A DNA stretch of 64,000 bases, from contig NC_019771.1 in the NCBI RefSeq assembly GCF_000317695.1, positions 6,047,501-6,111,500 of the forward strand, written 5' to 3'. Below, in pieces: positions 43,693 through 52,178 of the stretch. Made by a program: the position numbers and the translations under genes. This DNA is from Anabaena cylindrica PCC 7122. Lineage in GTDB: Bacteria; Cyanobacteriota; Cyanobacteriia; Cyanobacteriales; Nostocaceae. The notes below the pieces were generated by a model. It was not told where the DNA came from, made no database searches, and worked only from the letters and a program-made list of their open reading frames with translations. The stretch's first letter is position 1; every line of letters begins with the position of its first letter.

Positions 43693-44949
43693 ATGAAAGT
43701 TAATTTGCAGCCTACTCTAAATGATGCTAATTTAGACGCGAATCAAGCCAGCAGTCAACGTCAGTTGGCAGTTTCGATTTCTGCTGTTGGCGAAACTCTA
43801 GATCGCAGTGTGTCATTAAATTTATGCTTAATTCTCGATCATAGTGGTTCGATGCGGGGGCGATCGCTCGAAACTGTGAAAAAAGCAGCTTCTTTGCTGG
43901 TTGATCGCCTCAGTGCTGATGATCGTCTGAGTATTGTTGCTTTTGATCACCGTGCTAAAGTTTTAGTCCCTAATCAGGTGATTACAGATCGAGAACAGAT
44001 CAAACAGCAAATTAATCGCTTATCTGCCGATGGTGGGACGGCGATTGATGAGGGTCTACGGGTGGGGATTGAGGAATTAGCCAAAGGCAAAAAAGAAACT
44101 GTTTCCCACGCCTTTTTGCTAACTGATGGCGAAAATGAACATGGTGACAACGATCGCTGTTTGAAATTTGCCCAATTGGCAGCCAGCTATAATTTGACTT
44201 TGAATACATTGGGTTTTGGTGACAATTGGAATCAGGATATTTTAGAAAAAATAGCTGATGCTGGTCTGGGGAATTTGTCACATATTGAACAACCAGATCA
44301 AGCTATGGATAAGTTCAGTCGCTTGTTCACCCGGATGCAAACAGTGGGATTGACTAACGCTTATCTGCTCTTTTCACTGATGCCAAATGTGCGATTAGCG
44401 GAACTTAAACCCGTCGCCCAAGTTGCCCCGGATACCATTGAATTACCAGTACAACCAGATGCTGATGGACGTTTTCTGGTGCGTTTGGGAGATTTAATGA
44501 AGGATGTGGAACGGGTGATTTTGGCTAATATTTATTTGGGACAGTTGCCCGAAGGTAAACAGGCGATCGCTAATGTACAAGTCCGCTACGATGACCCCGC
44601 CCAGAACCAAACCGGATTATTTTCTCTGAATATGCCAGTATATGCAAATGTAGGGCGAATTTACCAACCATCTGCCAATCCCGAAGTGCAACAGTCTATT
44701 TTGGCTTTAGCCAAGTATCGCCAAACCCAGTTGGCAGAAGCGAAATTACAACAGGGTGATCGCGCTGGGGCAGCGACAATGCTACAAACGGCTGCTAAAA
44801 CGGCTTTGCAAATGGGAGATGCCAGTGGAGCAACGGTATTGCAAACTAACGCCACACGCTTGCAAGCAGGGGAAGAGTTATCAGAAAGCGATCGCAAAAA
44901 AACCAGAATTGTCTCAAAAACTGTGTTGCAGGATGCTCCTCCTAAATGA
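43693..44949 (+). CDS. Von Willebrand factor A domain protein, first of a tandem pair
   Basis: A 418-residue cytoplasmic protein with a vWA domain: MIDAS motif D49-H-S-G-S-M-R-G, a Thr in G-G-T-A-I-D-E, and the distal Asp in L-L-T-D-G-E-N-E. Beta-rich C-terminal domains follow, ending in a helical segment (R-A-G-A-A-T-M-L-Q-T-A-A-K-T-A-L). It has no signal peptide. The next gene overlaps by four bases (ATGA) and encodes a paralogue of similar length, so the two are translationally coupled and may form a heteromer. vWA proteins of this type work with MoxR ATPases or kinases elsewhere, but none is adjacent. Confidence 0.88.
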   Translation: MKVNLQPTLNDANLDANQASSQRQLAVSISAVGETLDRSVSLNLCLILDHSGSMRGRSLETVKKAASLLVDRLSADDRLSIVAFDHRAKVLVPNQVITDREQIKQQINRLSADGGTAIDEGLRVGIEELAKGKKETVSHAFLLTDGENEHGDNDRCLKFAQLAASYNLTLNTLGFGDNWNQDILEKIADAGLGNLSHIEQPDQAMDKFSRLFTRMQTVGLTNAYLLFSLMPNVRLAELKPVAQVAPDTIELPVQPDADGRFLVRLGDLMKDVERVILANIYLGQLPEGKQAIANVQVRYDDPAQNQTGLFSLNMPVYANVGRIYQPSANPEVQQSILALAKYRQTQLAEAKLQQGDRAGAATMLQTAAKTALQMGDASGATVLQTNATRLQAGEELSESDRKKTRIVSKTVLQDAPPK

Positions 44950-46226
44950 AAGTTCAATTACTGTCGGCACTAAATGACACTAATGTTGATGCGGCTCAAT
45001 TGAGTAACCAGCGTCAACTAGCCATTTCTATTTCGGCAATTGCCGATCAACTTGACCAAAGTTTACCGCTGAATTTATGCCTGATTTTGGATAAAAGTGG
45101 TTCCATGCATGGGGAAGCTATTGATACTGTAATTCAGGCAGTAGAACAATTATTAGCTCAACTCAAGCCAGGCGATCGCATCTCTATCGTCGCTTTTGCT
45201 GGTACTTCTGAGGTCATTATCCCCAACCAAATTGTCTCAGATATCGACAGCATCAAAGCCAAGTTAAAGAATAAGCTCAAGGCTTCTGGAGGTACAGTCA
45301 TTGCTGAAGCTTTGTCTTTGGGAATTACAGAACTACTCAAAGGCACAAAAGGCGCTGTTTCCCAAGCATTTCTACTCACAGATGGCCGTGGTGACGGTGG
45401 TTTAAAAATCTGGAAGTGGGAAATTGGCCCCAATGACCACAAACGCTGTCTGGAACTTGCACAAAAAGCAACTAGAGTCAACCTGACAATCAACACTTTC
45501 GGATTTGGCAATGAATGGAACCAGGATTTGCTAGAAAAGATTGCCGATGCAGGTGGTGGTAGTCTGGCTTATATTGAGCGTCCAGAACAAGCTGTAGACC
45601 AATTTGGCAGCTTGTTTAAACGAATTCAGTCTGTGGGGTTAACCAATGCCCATTTGTTGCTGTCCCTAGTCCCTAGTGTCCGACTCGCAGAACTCAAACC
45701 CATTGCCCAAGTTGCCCCAGAAACCATTGAGTTATCAGTGGAAACAGAAGCGAATGGTAGCTTTATTGTCCGCTTGGGAGATTTAATGAAAGATGCAGAA
45801 CGGGTAGTTTTGACGAATATTTATTTAGGACAGTTGCCAGAAGGCAAACAAGTGATTGGACATATCCAAATTCGCTACGATAACCCAGCAGAAAATAAAG
45901 AAGGTTTACTTTCCCCTCTGTTACCTGTCTATGCCAATGTGACTAAGGCTTATCAACCTGCTGTTAATCCCCAGGTGATACAGTCGATTTTGGTATTAGC
46001 TAAATATCGTCAAACTCAGGTAGCAGAGACAAAATTGGAACAAGGCGATCGCGCTGGTGCGGTGACAATGCTGCAAACAGCTGCTAAAACTGCCTTGCAA
46101 ATCGGAGATACAGGTGCAGCCACCGTGTTGCAATCAAACGCCACACGTCTGCAAGCTGGTGAAGAACTCTCGGAGAGCGATCGCAAAAAAACCAGAATTG
46201 TCTCAAAAACAATTTTACGAGAATAA
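44946..46226 (+). CDS. Von Willebrand factor A domain protein, second of a tandem pair
   Basis: A 426-residue paralogue of the preceding protein over its full length. The MIDAS motif D49-K-S-G-S-M-H-G and the distal L-L-T-D-G-R-G-D are intact. An insertion of about ten residues (G-G-L-K-I-W-K-W-E-I-G-P) after that Asp distinguishes it from the first copy. The C-terminal ends of the two proteins are nearly identical (L-S-E-S-D-R-K-K-T-R-I-V-S-K-T), also in DNA, which suggests gene conversion. The start codon overlaps the previous stop. Confidence 0.88.
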   Translation: MKVQLLSALNDTNVDAAQLSNQRQLAISISAIADQLDQSLPLNLCLILDKSGSMHGEAIDTVIQAVEQLLAQLKPGDRISIVAFAGTSEVIIPNQIVSDIDSIKAKLKNKLKASGGTVIAEALSLGITELLKGTKGAVSQAFLLTDGRGDGGLKIWKWEIGPNDHKRCLELAQKATRVNLTINTFGFGNEWNQDLLEKIADAGGGSLAYIERPEQAVDQFGSLFKRIQSVGLTNAHLLLSLVPSVRLAELKPIAQVAPETIELSVETEANGSFIVRLGDLMKDAERVVLTNIYLGQLPEGKQVIGHIQIRYDNPAENKEGLLSPLLPVYANVTKAYQPAVNPQVIQSILVLAKYRQTQVAETKLEQGDRAGAVTMLQTAAKTALQIGDTGAATVLQSNATRLQAGEELSESDRKKTRIVSKTILRE

Positions 46227-46229
46227 TTC

Positions 46230-46257
46230 TTTAGGGTGGGCATCTGCCTACCCTAAA
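46230..46257. terminator. Bidirectional terminator hairpin
   Basis: TTTAGGGT-GGGC and GCCT-ACCCTAAA pair around a short loop, with AT ends on both sides. It lies four bases after the second vWA gene and 16 bases before the stop of the convergent membrane-protein gene. Confidence 0.75.
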
Positions 46258-46272
46258 AAGTTGACAATTATC

Positions 46273-46836
46273 CTAAACTTTTGATTTGGGATATAGCCAA
46301 AAGCTAAACAAACGAGTCACTCTGGGCATGATGATATAAGTCAGCATTACCACCATAATAGCGGAAATAATTAAGGAAATAATCAGCGGAGGTAAACTAC
46401 GAAGTAAAGGACTAAGAAAGACACTCAAAAGATTAATTAATATGTAAACAACTGCCCAGGTAAGTAATGCAGTTTTATAGCGTGGTGGTGTTTTTAAAGG
46501 TTGACCAGGAATAGAAAACCAAGCTTCTAAGCCGCTGATTTCCTGGATATGGGGGTCAGATTCTACCAAAGGTTTGGCTTGAGTAAGCCAGTATTGGCGA
46601 TCGCCTGATGTCATCCATGTTTTCCAATTTTCATAACTATCAAATCGAATAATCATCACATATTCATTTCTGACACCAGGTTGAGGACGAATCACATTTG
46701 TACCCAAATGACCTGTATAGGTTCTGGCTACAGTTGTAATATCTTTCACCCAAGCTTCAAAAGCCATTTCATTGCCTGGTTTGACGAGTTGCGAAATTAC
46801 AACCGTGACTAATTGCTCATCTTGTGCTGTTTCCAT
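46273..46836 (-). CDS. ABM-domain membrane protein
   Basis: A 187-residue protein with an N-terminal antibiotic-biosynthesis-monooxygenase-type (dimeric ferredoxin-like) domain: V-T-V-V-I-S-Q-L-V-K-P-G, then W-V-K-D-I-T-T-V-A, F-D-S-Y-E-N-W-K-T-W and the G-L-E-A-W-F end. Two or three membrane helices follow at about residues 120-180. Proteins of this layout are widespread and uncharacterised; the ABM domain may bind small ligands or haem-like compounds. It lies downstream of the SMP-30-like gene on the same strand with a 22-base gap, so they are probably one transcript. Confidence 0.85.
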   Translation of the reverse strand: METAQDEQLVTVVISQLVKPGNEMAFEAWVKDITTVARTYTGHLGTNVIRPQPGVRNEYVMIIRFDSYENWKTWMTSGDRQYWLTQAKPLVESDPHIQEISGLEAWFSIPGQPLKTPPRYKTALLTWAVVYILINLLSVFLSPLLRSLPPLIISLIISAIMVVMLTYIIMPRVTRLFSFWLYPKSKV

Positions 46837-46858
46837 CCGTTAATTTTCTTTTTGCCTA

Positions 46859-47794
46859 TCACCTTTGATATCCAGCTTTTCCAACCTCAAGCCGGACAAC
46901 TGTAGCCGCTACGACACCTGTGGGAGGTGGCAAAAACATACCACCATTTGTGACAACATAGATAGCAGTGCGATCGCTGCGCTCGCCGAAGGCATCGCTC
47001 TCTAGTTGACCAAAAGCGACTGCTGTACTACCAATTACATTTTGTTCAGATTGAGCAATAATAGTTGTCGTGCCATCGGGAGCAATCCTGACTACACTGT
47101 TATAAACGTGAGTTGCCCCGTAAAGATTGCCCTCCACATCAAAGGCAAAATCATCAATATTCGTCTGCTTCACTAAAATTTCCGGTTCACTAGGAACATT
47201 TGCTTTGTCAATGGCAATTCTTAACAATAGCTGTTGGTCAGTATTTGAAACATAGAGATACTCATTAAACCACTTCAAACCGTTGACGGCAGGAATTATG
47301 CTTTCTGCACTGTTGCGAGCTAACAAAGGGTGTTCTAACCAAATTGAAGCACTGTTTTGGGCAATATCAATCAGCCAGATTGCCCCCCGATAGGAATCTG
47401 CCATTAAGTACTTTGTATCAGACATTGGTGTGATGCCATTAGGGAAAATCGCATCTGGCAAAGTTACCAAAGTTTCCACAACACCATCGGCTGTTATGTG
47501 AAAAACCGCAGATACAGAATCAGCATTCCATCCAGTTGCTATCAGACCACCATTAGTAGTGAAGGCTAAACCACTGACCTTACCTTCTACACTGGCATGA
47601 ATATGTTGGCTACCATCTGGTAAAATCCGAACAATTTCACCTATTTCATGATTAGTCACCAAAATACTTCCATCTGGAGCGATGACAAGATTTTCTAGAA
47701 AGGTGTTAACTGGGAATGTGGAAATAACTTGGGCTGGGACTAATTTAACTGGGGTATGGGTGTAAATTGGCGGTAATACTGTTGAGTTCTGCAT
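46859..47794 (-). CDS. SMP-30/gluconolactonase-like beta-propeller protein
   Basis: A 311-residue, single-domain propeller: N-L-V-I-A-P-D-G-S-I-L-V-T-N, G-L-A-F-T-T-N-G-G-L, F-P-N-G-I-T-P-M-S-D-T-K-Y-L-M-A-D-S and F-A-F-D-V-E-G-N-L-Y-G-A-T-H. It is probably a metal-dependent lactonase or ligand-binding propeller; the substrate is unknown. There is no signal peptide. Near the C-terminus the peptide E-S-D-A-F-G-E-R-S-D-R-T is encoded by a HIP1-containing palindromic repeat that appears to have inserted in frame. It is followed by the ABM membrane gene. Confidence 0.82.
   Translation of the reverse strand: MQNSTVLPPIYTHTPVKLVPAQVISTFPVNTFLENLVIAPDGSILVTNHEIGEIVRILPDGSQHIHASVEGKVSGLAFTTNGGLIATGWNADSVSAVFHITADGVVETLVTLPDAIFPNGITPMSDTKYLMADSYRGAIWLIDIAQNSASIWLEHPLLARNSAESIIPAVNGLKWFNEYLYVSNTDQQLLLRIAIDKANVPSEPEILVKQTNIDDFAFDVEGNLYGATHVYNSVVRIAPDGTTTIIAQSEQNVIGSTAVAFGQLESDAFGERSDRTAIYVVTNGGMFLPPPTGVVAATVVRLEVGKAGYQR
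46969..47002. repeat. HIP1-type palindromic repeat inside the SMP-30-like gene
   Basis: GTGCGATCGCTGCGCTCGCC-GAAGGCATCGCTCTC is a repeat type common between genes in filamentous cyanobacteria. Here it adds about ten residues (S-D-A-F-G-E-R-S-D-R) without breaking the frame, in a turn near the end of the propeller. Confidence 0.7.
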
Positions 47795-47993
47795 TTGAGT
47801 GAAATTCTCCTGAAGATTACTAAACTATGAATTTATACCGCAAGACTTATGGAGGTATTTACCAAATGGATACTAGCAAAGGTCAGCAAAAGATATATGA
47901 AATTTGCGTAACAGATGATTATTTCACGGCAGAGGCAGAAATCACAAAACAGTCAAAAATTACACCCTGTCTTGTGCCTTCTGCCTTTCTGCA

Positions 47994-48227
47994 TTAATCT
48001 TCTAACTCTACATCTGAGTCATCATCATCATTATCATAGGGAAGATCATCGAGGTCGATGATTTCAGAATTTTCTTCTACTTCACGAAGATTCCCTGTTT
48101 CAGATGGTTCACGAGGTATTAACCGTCCAGTAGACTTCAGCCATTCCAGAAGAATAAATTCATGACTTGTACGAATTACGGTAGCTCGTTGGTTACGAGG
48201 TTGTTCATGCAAAGGGCCATTAAGCAT
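47994..48227 (-). CDS. DUF3134 family small acidic protein
   Basis: A 77-residue cyanobacterial protein (DUF3134, from memory), function unknown. The opening L-N-G-P-L-H-E-Q-P-R-N-Q-R-A-T-V-I and E-F-I-L-L-E-W-L-K-S-T-G-R-L-I-P-R are the conserved part. The tail is strongly acidic (D-N-D-D-D-D-S-D-V-E-L-E-D). It lies 42 bases downstream of leuD on the same strand and could be on the leu transcript. The 47795-47993 spacer before it holds nothing recognisable. Confidence 0.75.
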   Translation of the reverse strand: MLNGPLHEQPRNQRATVIRTSHEFILLEWLKSTGRLIPREPSETGNLREVEENSEIIDLDDLPYDNDDDDSDVELED

Positions 48228-48269
48228 ACAAAATTCTCTTTGAATTGGGAAAAAACTAAATTGATTAAC

Positions 48270-48878
48270 TTACTTTACTGCTAACTTACGCCAACCAATG
48301 TACGGCAATTTCGCCGCAGTTGCCCGCACTTTTTCAACATTTTCTACTAATTGACCGCAAGCATCCCAAGTACCAGACACAAAGGTGCTTCTCGTCCCTT
48401 CATTCATCACAACTGGGGACGTAAAATCACCAATTTTTACTTGTAAATTTTCTAAATCTATGCTAACAGATGTTTGAGAATTTGCTGTTACTAAATCTTG
48501 CAGTTGTTTGACTGTAGCTGCATCAGCTGTAACACAAGGTATACCCATGGCGACACAATTACCAAAAAAGATTTCCGCAAAGCTTTCACCAATCAGGGCT
48601 TTTATTCCCCATTTAGCTAAGGCTTGGGGCGCGTGTTCCCGTGAAGAACCACAGCCAAAATTCCGGTTAACTATTAAGATTTTTGCCCCTTGATACTGGG
48701 TTTGGTCAAAGGGGTGTTGACCGTTTAAGGCTTTCCGGTCATCAATAAATACTCCTGTACCTAAACCGTCAAATGTGACAGCTTTTAAGTAGCGGGCGGG
48801 GATGATTCGGTCAGTATCAATGTCGTTACCGATGAGGGGGACGGCATTACCAGATATTTGTTTTACTTCACTTACCAT
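48270..48878 (-). CDS. leuD: 3-isopropylmalate dehydratase small subunit
   Basis: Small subunit of isopropylmalate isomerase in leucine biosynthesis. It begins with I-S-G-N-A-V-P-L-I-G-N-D-I-D-T-D-R-I-I-P, and the active-site swivel-domain motif N-R-N-F-G-C-G-S-S-R-E-H-A-P is intact. The length of 202 residues is normal. It follows leuC on the same strand, 136 bases apart. That spacer contains a dispersed repeat, which is unusual for a pair whose products must be made in equal amounts. Confidence 0.95.
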   Translation of the reverse strand: MVSEVKQISGNAVPLIGNDIDTDRIIPARYLKAVTFDGLGTGVFIDDRKALNGQHPFDQTQYQGAKILIVNRNFGCGSSREHAPQALAKWGIKALIGESFAEIFFGNCVAMGIPCVTADAATVKQLQDLVTANSQTSVSIDLENLQVKIGDFTSPVVMNEGTRSTFVSGTWDACGQLVENVEKVRATAAKLPYIGWRKLAVK

Positions 48879-48893
48879 AAGTTTAAGAAGAAA

Positions 48894-48920
48894 CGTTCGC
48901 GTAGCGTGCCGTAAGGCATA
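48894..48920. repeat. Dispersed repeat in the leuC-leuD spacer
   Basis: CGTTCGCGTAGCGTGCCGTA-AGGCATA is a small palindromic repeat typical of filamentous cyanobacteria. A second inverted repeat (GGGACGGGCTTCTAGCCTGT) follows at about 48972-48995, close to the leuC stop, and may form a hairpin in the transcript. Confidence 0.6.
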
Positions 48921-49014
48921 CCGCTCCAGACGCGGAGGACAAAGAGGAAGAAGTGTTTGAGAGGTTTTTTTTGGGACGGGCTTCTAGCCTGTCCTCATTC
49001 CACAAGATAGGTTT

Positions 49015-50418
49015 TTACAACAAGTCTCGCACGTCGGCGATTTCGCCTTTAATAGCGGCTGTGGCTACCATTGCGGGACTCATGAGTAAGGTGCGCCCGG
49101 AGGATGAACCTTGTCTGCCTTTAAAGTTGCGGTTGGAGGAGGAGGCGCTGATTTGTCTTCCTTGGAGTTTGTCGGGGTTCATGGCTAGGCACATGGAACA
49201 TCCTGGTTCTCGCCATTCAAAGCCGGCTGCTTGGAAGATTTTATCTAGTCCTTCGGCTTCGGCTTCTCTTTTGACTCTTTCGGAACCGGGGACGACGAAG
49301 GCTTTCACACCCTCTGCTACTTTGCGACCTTGGGCAATTTTGGCTGCTTCTCTTAAGTCGCTAATGCGGCCGTTGGTGCAACTACCAATAAAACAAACAT
49401 CAATTTTTGTTCCTTGGATCGGTTGACCAGGGTATAAGTCCATGTAGCGGTATGCTTCTTCGGCGATAAACCGATCTTCTTCTAGGAGTTCTTCGGGTGT
49501 GGGGACTTTTTGATTTACACCGATACCTTGACCAGGGGTAATTCCCCAGGTAACGGTGGGGGTAATTTCTCCCGCATCGAAGACTACTACATCATCATAT
49601 TCGGCATCCACATCACTACGCAGAGATTCCCACCAAGTAACGGCTTGATCCCAATCTGCACCTGTGGGTGCAAAGTCTCTAGTTTGGAGATAATTGTAGG
49701 TAATTTGGTCAGGATTGACGTAACCACATCTGGCACCGCCTTCTATGGCCATGTTGCAAACGGTCATCCGTTCTTCCATGTTCATTTGTGCAAAGGTTGT
49801 GCCGGCAAATTCGTAAGCGTAGCCAACACCACCTTTGACTCCCAAGGTGCGGATGATGTGTAGAATTACGTCTTTGGCGTAAACACCTGGTTTTAGGTTG
49901 CCGTTAACTTCTATTTTGCGGACTTTTAATTTAGATAAGGCTAGTGTTTGGGAAGCTAGAACATCCCGTACTTGGCTTGTTCCGATACCAAATGCGATCG
50001 CTCCGAATGCTCCATGACTAGAGGTATGACTGTCTCCGCAAGCGATCGTCATTCCCGGTTGAGTCAGTCCTAATTCAGGCGCAATGACGTGAACTATACC
50101 TTGATTCCCTGAACCAATATTGTAAAAAGTGATGTCATTCTCTTGACAACTCTTTTCTAATGCTTGAATCATTTCTTCGGCCAAGCTATCCACAAAGGGA
50201 CGGGCTTGATTTTCTGTGGGGACTATATGATCAACTGTAGCTATAGTCCGTTCTGGGAATAATACTTTTAAATCCCGCTCCCGCAGCATCGCAAAGGCTT
50301 GAGGACTGGTCACTTCATGAATAAGGTGTAGCCCGATAAATAATTGCGTCAGCCCTGAAGGAAGTGTACCAACGGTGTGTAAGTCCCAAACTTTGTCAAA
50401 CAGGGTTCCTCTGCTCAT
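49015..50418 (-). CDS. leuC: 3-isopropylmalate dehydratase large subunit
   Basis: Large, iron-sulfur subunit of isopropylmalate isomerase, which converts 2- to 3-isopropylmalate. The Fe4S4 ligands are in C-F-I-G-S-C-T-N-G-R and G-C-S-M-C-L-A-M-N-P. The opening M-S-R-G-T-L-F-D-K-V-W and the substrate-binding G-D-S-H-T-S-S-H-G-A-F-G-A are intact. At 467 residues it is of usual length. leuD follows. A GC-rich terminator of the upstream gene lies about 75 bases before the start, so leuC has its own promoter. Confidence 0.97.
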   Translation of the reverse strand: MSRGTLFDKVWDLHTVGTLPSGLTQLFIGLHLIHEVTSPQAFAMLRERDLKVLFPERTIATVDHIVPTENQARPFVDSLAEEMIQALEKSCQENDITFYNIGSGNQGIVHVIAPELGLTQPGMTIACGDSHTSSHGAFGAIAFGIGTSQVRDVLASQTLALSKLKVRKIEVNGNLKPGVYAKDVILHIIRTLGVKGGVGYAYEFAGTTFAQMNMEERMTVCNMAIEGGARCGYVNPDQITYNYLQTRDFAPTGADWDQAVTWWESLRSDVDAEYDDVVVFDAGEITPTVTWGITPGQGIGVNQKVPTPEELLEEDRFIAEEAYRYMDLYPGQPIQGTKIDVCFIGSCTNGRISDLREAAKIAQGRKVAEGVKAFVVPGSERVKREAEAEGLDKIFQAAGFEWREPGCSMCLAMNPDKLQGRQISASSSNRNFKGRQGSSSGRTLLMSPAMVATAAIKGEIADVRDLL

Positions 50419-50492
50419 ATACCAATCTCGATTAAAGGAGTCGGACTATTCATAGTATCAAAAAATTTGCAGTTGTTCGCAAGTTCAGCCAC

Positions 50493-50522
50493 AAAAAAAA
50501 CCCCGGTGAAACTAGCCGGGGC
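50493..50522 (-). terminator. Intrinsic terminator after the ssl1498-like gene
   Basis: On the minus strand CCCCGG and CCGGGG pair with flanking G-C pairs around a 9-base loop, and a run of eight T follows. It lies about 50 bases after the stop and separates this small gene from leuC. Confidence 0.9.
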
Positions 50523-50574
50523 TGATAGGAGAAATCCAAATGACGATTAGATACCAATACCGAAACGAAGAATC

Positions 50575-50748
50575 TTAGTAGCTAACCCCCAGTGCAATTA
50601 AAACTATAGAGGTTACAAATAAAACTGCTACTGCACCCTGAAAAGCATAGCGGCTTTGTTGATCTTTTGTAGGATATTCAGCGTAGTAAAGATTTGGTTC
50701 GTTGGAGTAGTTATTAAGGATGCCTTCTTCATTAGTGGTGGTATACAT
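50575..50748 (-). CDS. ssl1498 family light-harvesting-like protein
   Basis: A 57-residue single-helix thylakoid protein. It reads M-Y-T-T-T-N-E-E-G-I-L-N-N-Y-S-N-E-P, then Q-Q-S-R-Y-A-F-Q-G-A-V-A, then a hydrophobic helix ending L-G-V-S-Y. This matches the ssl1498-type proteins, which resemble high-light-inducible proteins but are distinct from them. The role is thought to be photoprotective or assembly-related; it is not proven. A strong promoter with 33-base leader, an AAGGA ribosome-binding site and a terminator bracket the gene, making it monocistronic. Confidence 0.82.
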   Translation of the reverse strand: MYTTTNEEGILNNYSNEPNLYYAEYPTKDQQSRYAFQGAVAVLFVTSIVLIALGVSY

Positions 50749-50787
50749 AATATATTTTTTTCCTTCGTTTGTTACTTTATGTAAACT

Positions 50788-50816
50788 AATTTAACAAGAT
50801 TGTTACAAAGTGTCAA
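50788..50816 (-). promoter_or_regulatory. Sigma-70-type promoter of the ssl1498-like gene
   Basis: On the minus strand TTGACA, 17 bases, then TAAATT. The expected start of transcription is about 33 bases before the ATG. The perfect -35 box and ideal spacing suggest high expression. Confidence 0.75.
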
Positions 50817-51428
50817 TAGGACTTGACAAAAAAATAGTATATGATCTACATAAGGCTTGCTTATCTGGGATGTTTCGTGAGACACAAAAGAAAAAAGTAC
50901 AATGCAAATTATTAACAAAAGCCACAAGGATTTGTCACTACGTAATTTAATTTAAAATATATATATTATTTTGTACAAATATGCGCTGAAGTAAGATCAA
51001 CAAACCACAGAGACATAGAGGACACAGAAAAGGAAAAGACAAGGTTAGGAAATTTGGCGCAGTCTCACAAAAAAAGAACTCTTAACAGGGAACAGTAAAG
51101 ACAGAATTGATACCTACTGACTCTTGTTCAAAAATCAAATAGGAGTAAAACTGGCTTCATGTATAGGTTCCAACTTAGATTTTGTACCCCCTAACTACGC
51201 AAACTGCTGTAACAATACCTTGTACATTTTTTGTAGCGACTGTTTGGCGCACCACCAATGCGCGATGTGGAGCGGTTGCGAGAAGCTGTTAGGGAGACTG
51301 CTAGTTCTTCAATACAATCTCCTCAAGACACCCGGCATCTTGCCAGAAATCACTAAAACGTTGATTTTGAATCTGTAGATTCAGAATGTTTCTACTCTAA
51401 CCGTTTTCTATTGTTTTTTGTACATATT
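50817..51428. other. Intergenic region before the thioesterase gene
   Basis: AT-rich spacer with the fragment CACAGAGACATAGAGGACAC at about 51007, related to the dispersed CACGCAGAGACGCAGAGG family. An 84-codon open frame at 51124-51378 is not convincing: biased composition, many Cys, no ribosome-binding site. No RNA gene is recognised. Confidence 0.5.
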
Positions 51429-52178
51429 ATGAAAGTCAAAACCACATTCAACTCGTGGGTAACTTGTCCCCAACCCAACCCCCAAGCCAAATTGCGCTTA
51501 TTCTGCTTACCCTATGCAGGTGGTAGTGCAATGGTATTTCGCACCTGGGCTAATGATTTACCACCAACTATTGAAGTGTGTCCTCTCGAACTTCCCGGTA
51601 GGGGAAGACAAATGAACTTACCCCCCTACACAGAAATGAAACCTTTAGTGAGGGAAATAGCCCAAAATCTTATTCCCTATCTAGATAAACCCTTTGCTTT
51701 TTTCGGTCATAGTATGGGTGGACTCGTCAGTTTTGAATTAACTCGTTTATTGCGTTCAGATTATAATTTAACTCCATCACATTTATTTATCTCTGCTCGC
51801 AGTGCGCCACAAGTTCCACCGACAAAAAGACCTATTTATAACTTACCAGATGCAGAATTTTGGCAAGAAGTTCTTAGTTTTAATGGTACTCCTGATGATA
51901 TCGTAGATAATCCAGATATAATCCAAATTTTTCTGCCAATTCTCAGGGCTGATTTTACTGTTTTAGATACCTATATTTACAACCATCAATCACCTTTTGA
52001 TTTTCCTATTAGTGTTTTTGGTGGTTTACAAGATCCAGAATTTACTGATTATGAGCTAGAAGCGTGGCGTGAACAAACTACTGCTCCTTTTTTATTACAA
52101 ATGATTGATGGTAATCACTTTTTTATTAGCTCAAATCAAAAAGTTTTACTTAAAAGTATATCTCAACAGTTAGAATAA
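51429..52178 (+). CDS. Type II thioesterase (external editing alpha/beta hydrolase)
   Basis: A 249-residue thioesterase of the GrsT/SrfD class, which removes wrong or stalled acyl groups from carrier proteins of peptide and polyketide synthetases. The opening L-R-L-F-C-L-P-Y-A-G-G-S-A, the serine elbow G-H-S95-M-G-G, the acid in G-L-Q-D-P-E and the base in D-G-N-H-F-F are all present. The ATG giving M-K-V-K-T-T-F is chosen; the frame is open 18 bases upstream to a TTG. No synthetase or carrier protein gene is adjacent, so its partner lies elsewhere in the genome or has been lost. Confidence 0.9.
   Translation: MKVKTTFNSWVTCPQPNPQAKLRLFCLPYAGGSAMVFRTWANDLPPTIEVCPLELPGRGRQMNLPPYTEMKPLVREIAQNLIPYLDKPFAFFGHSMGGLVSFELTRLLRSDYNLTPSHLFISARSAPQVPPTKRPIYNLPDAEFWQEVLSFNGTPDDIVDNPDIIQIFLPILRADFTVLDTYIYNHQSPFDFPISVFGGLQDPEFTDYELEAWREQTTAPFLLQMIDGNHFFISSNQKVLLKSISQQLE

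Noticed and set aside
51124..51378. An 84-codon open frame on the plus strand
   Set aside because: Unusual Cys-rich composition, no ribosome-binding site, no recognisable motif; it lies in spacer DNA.
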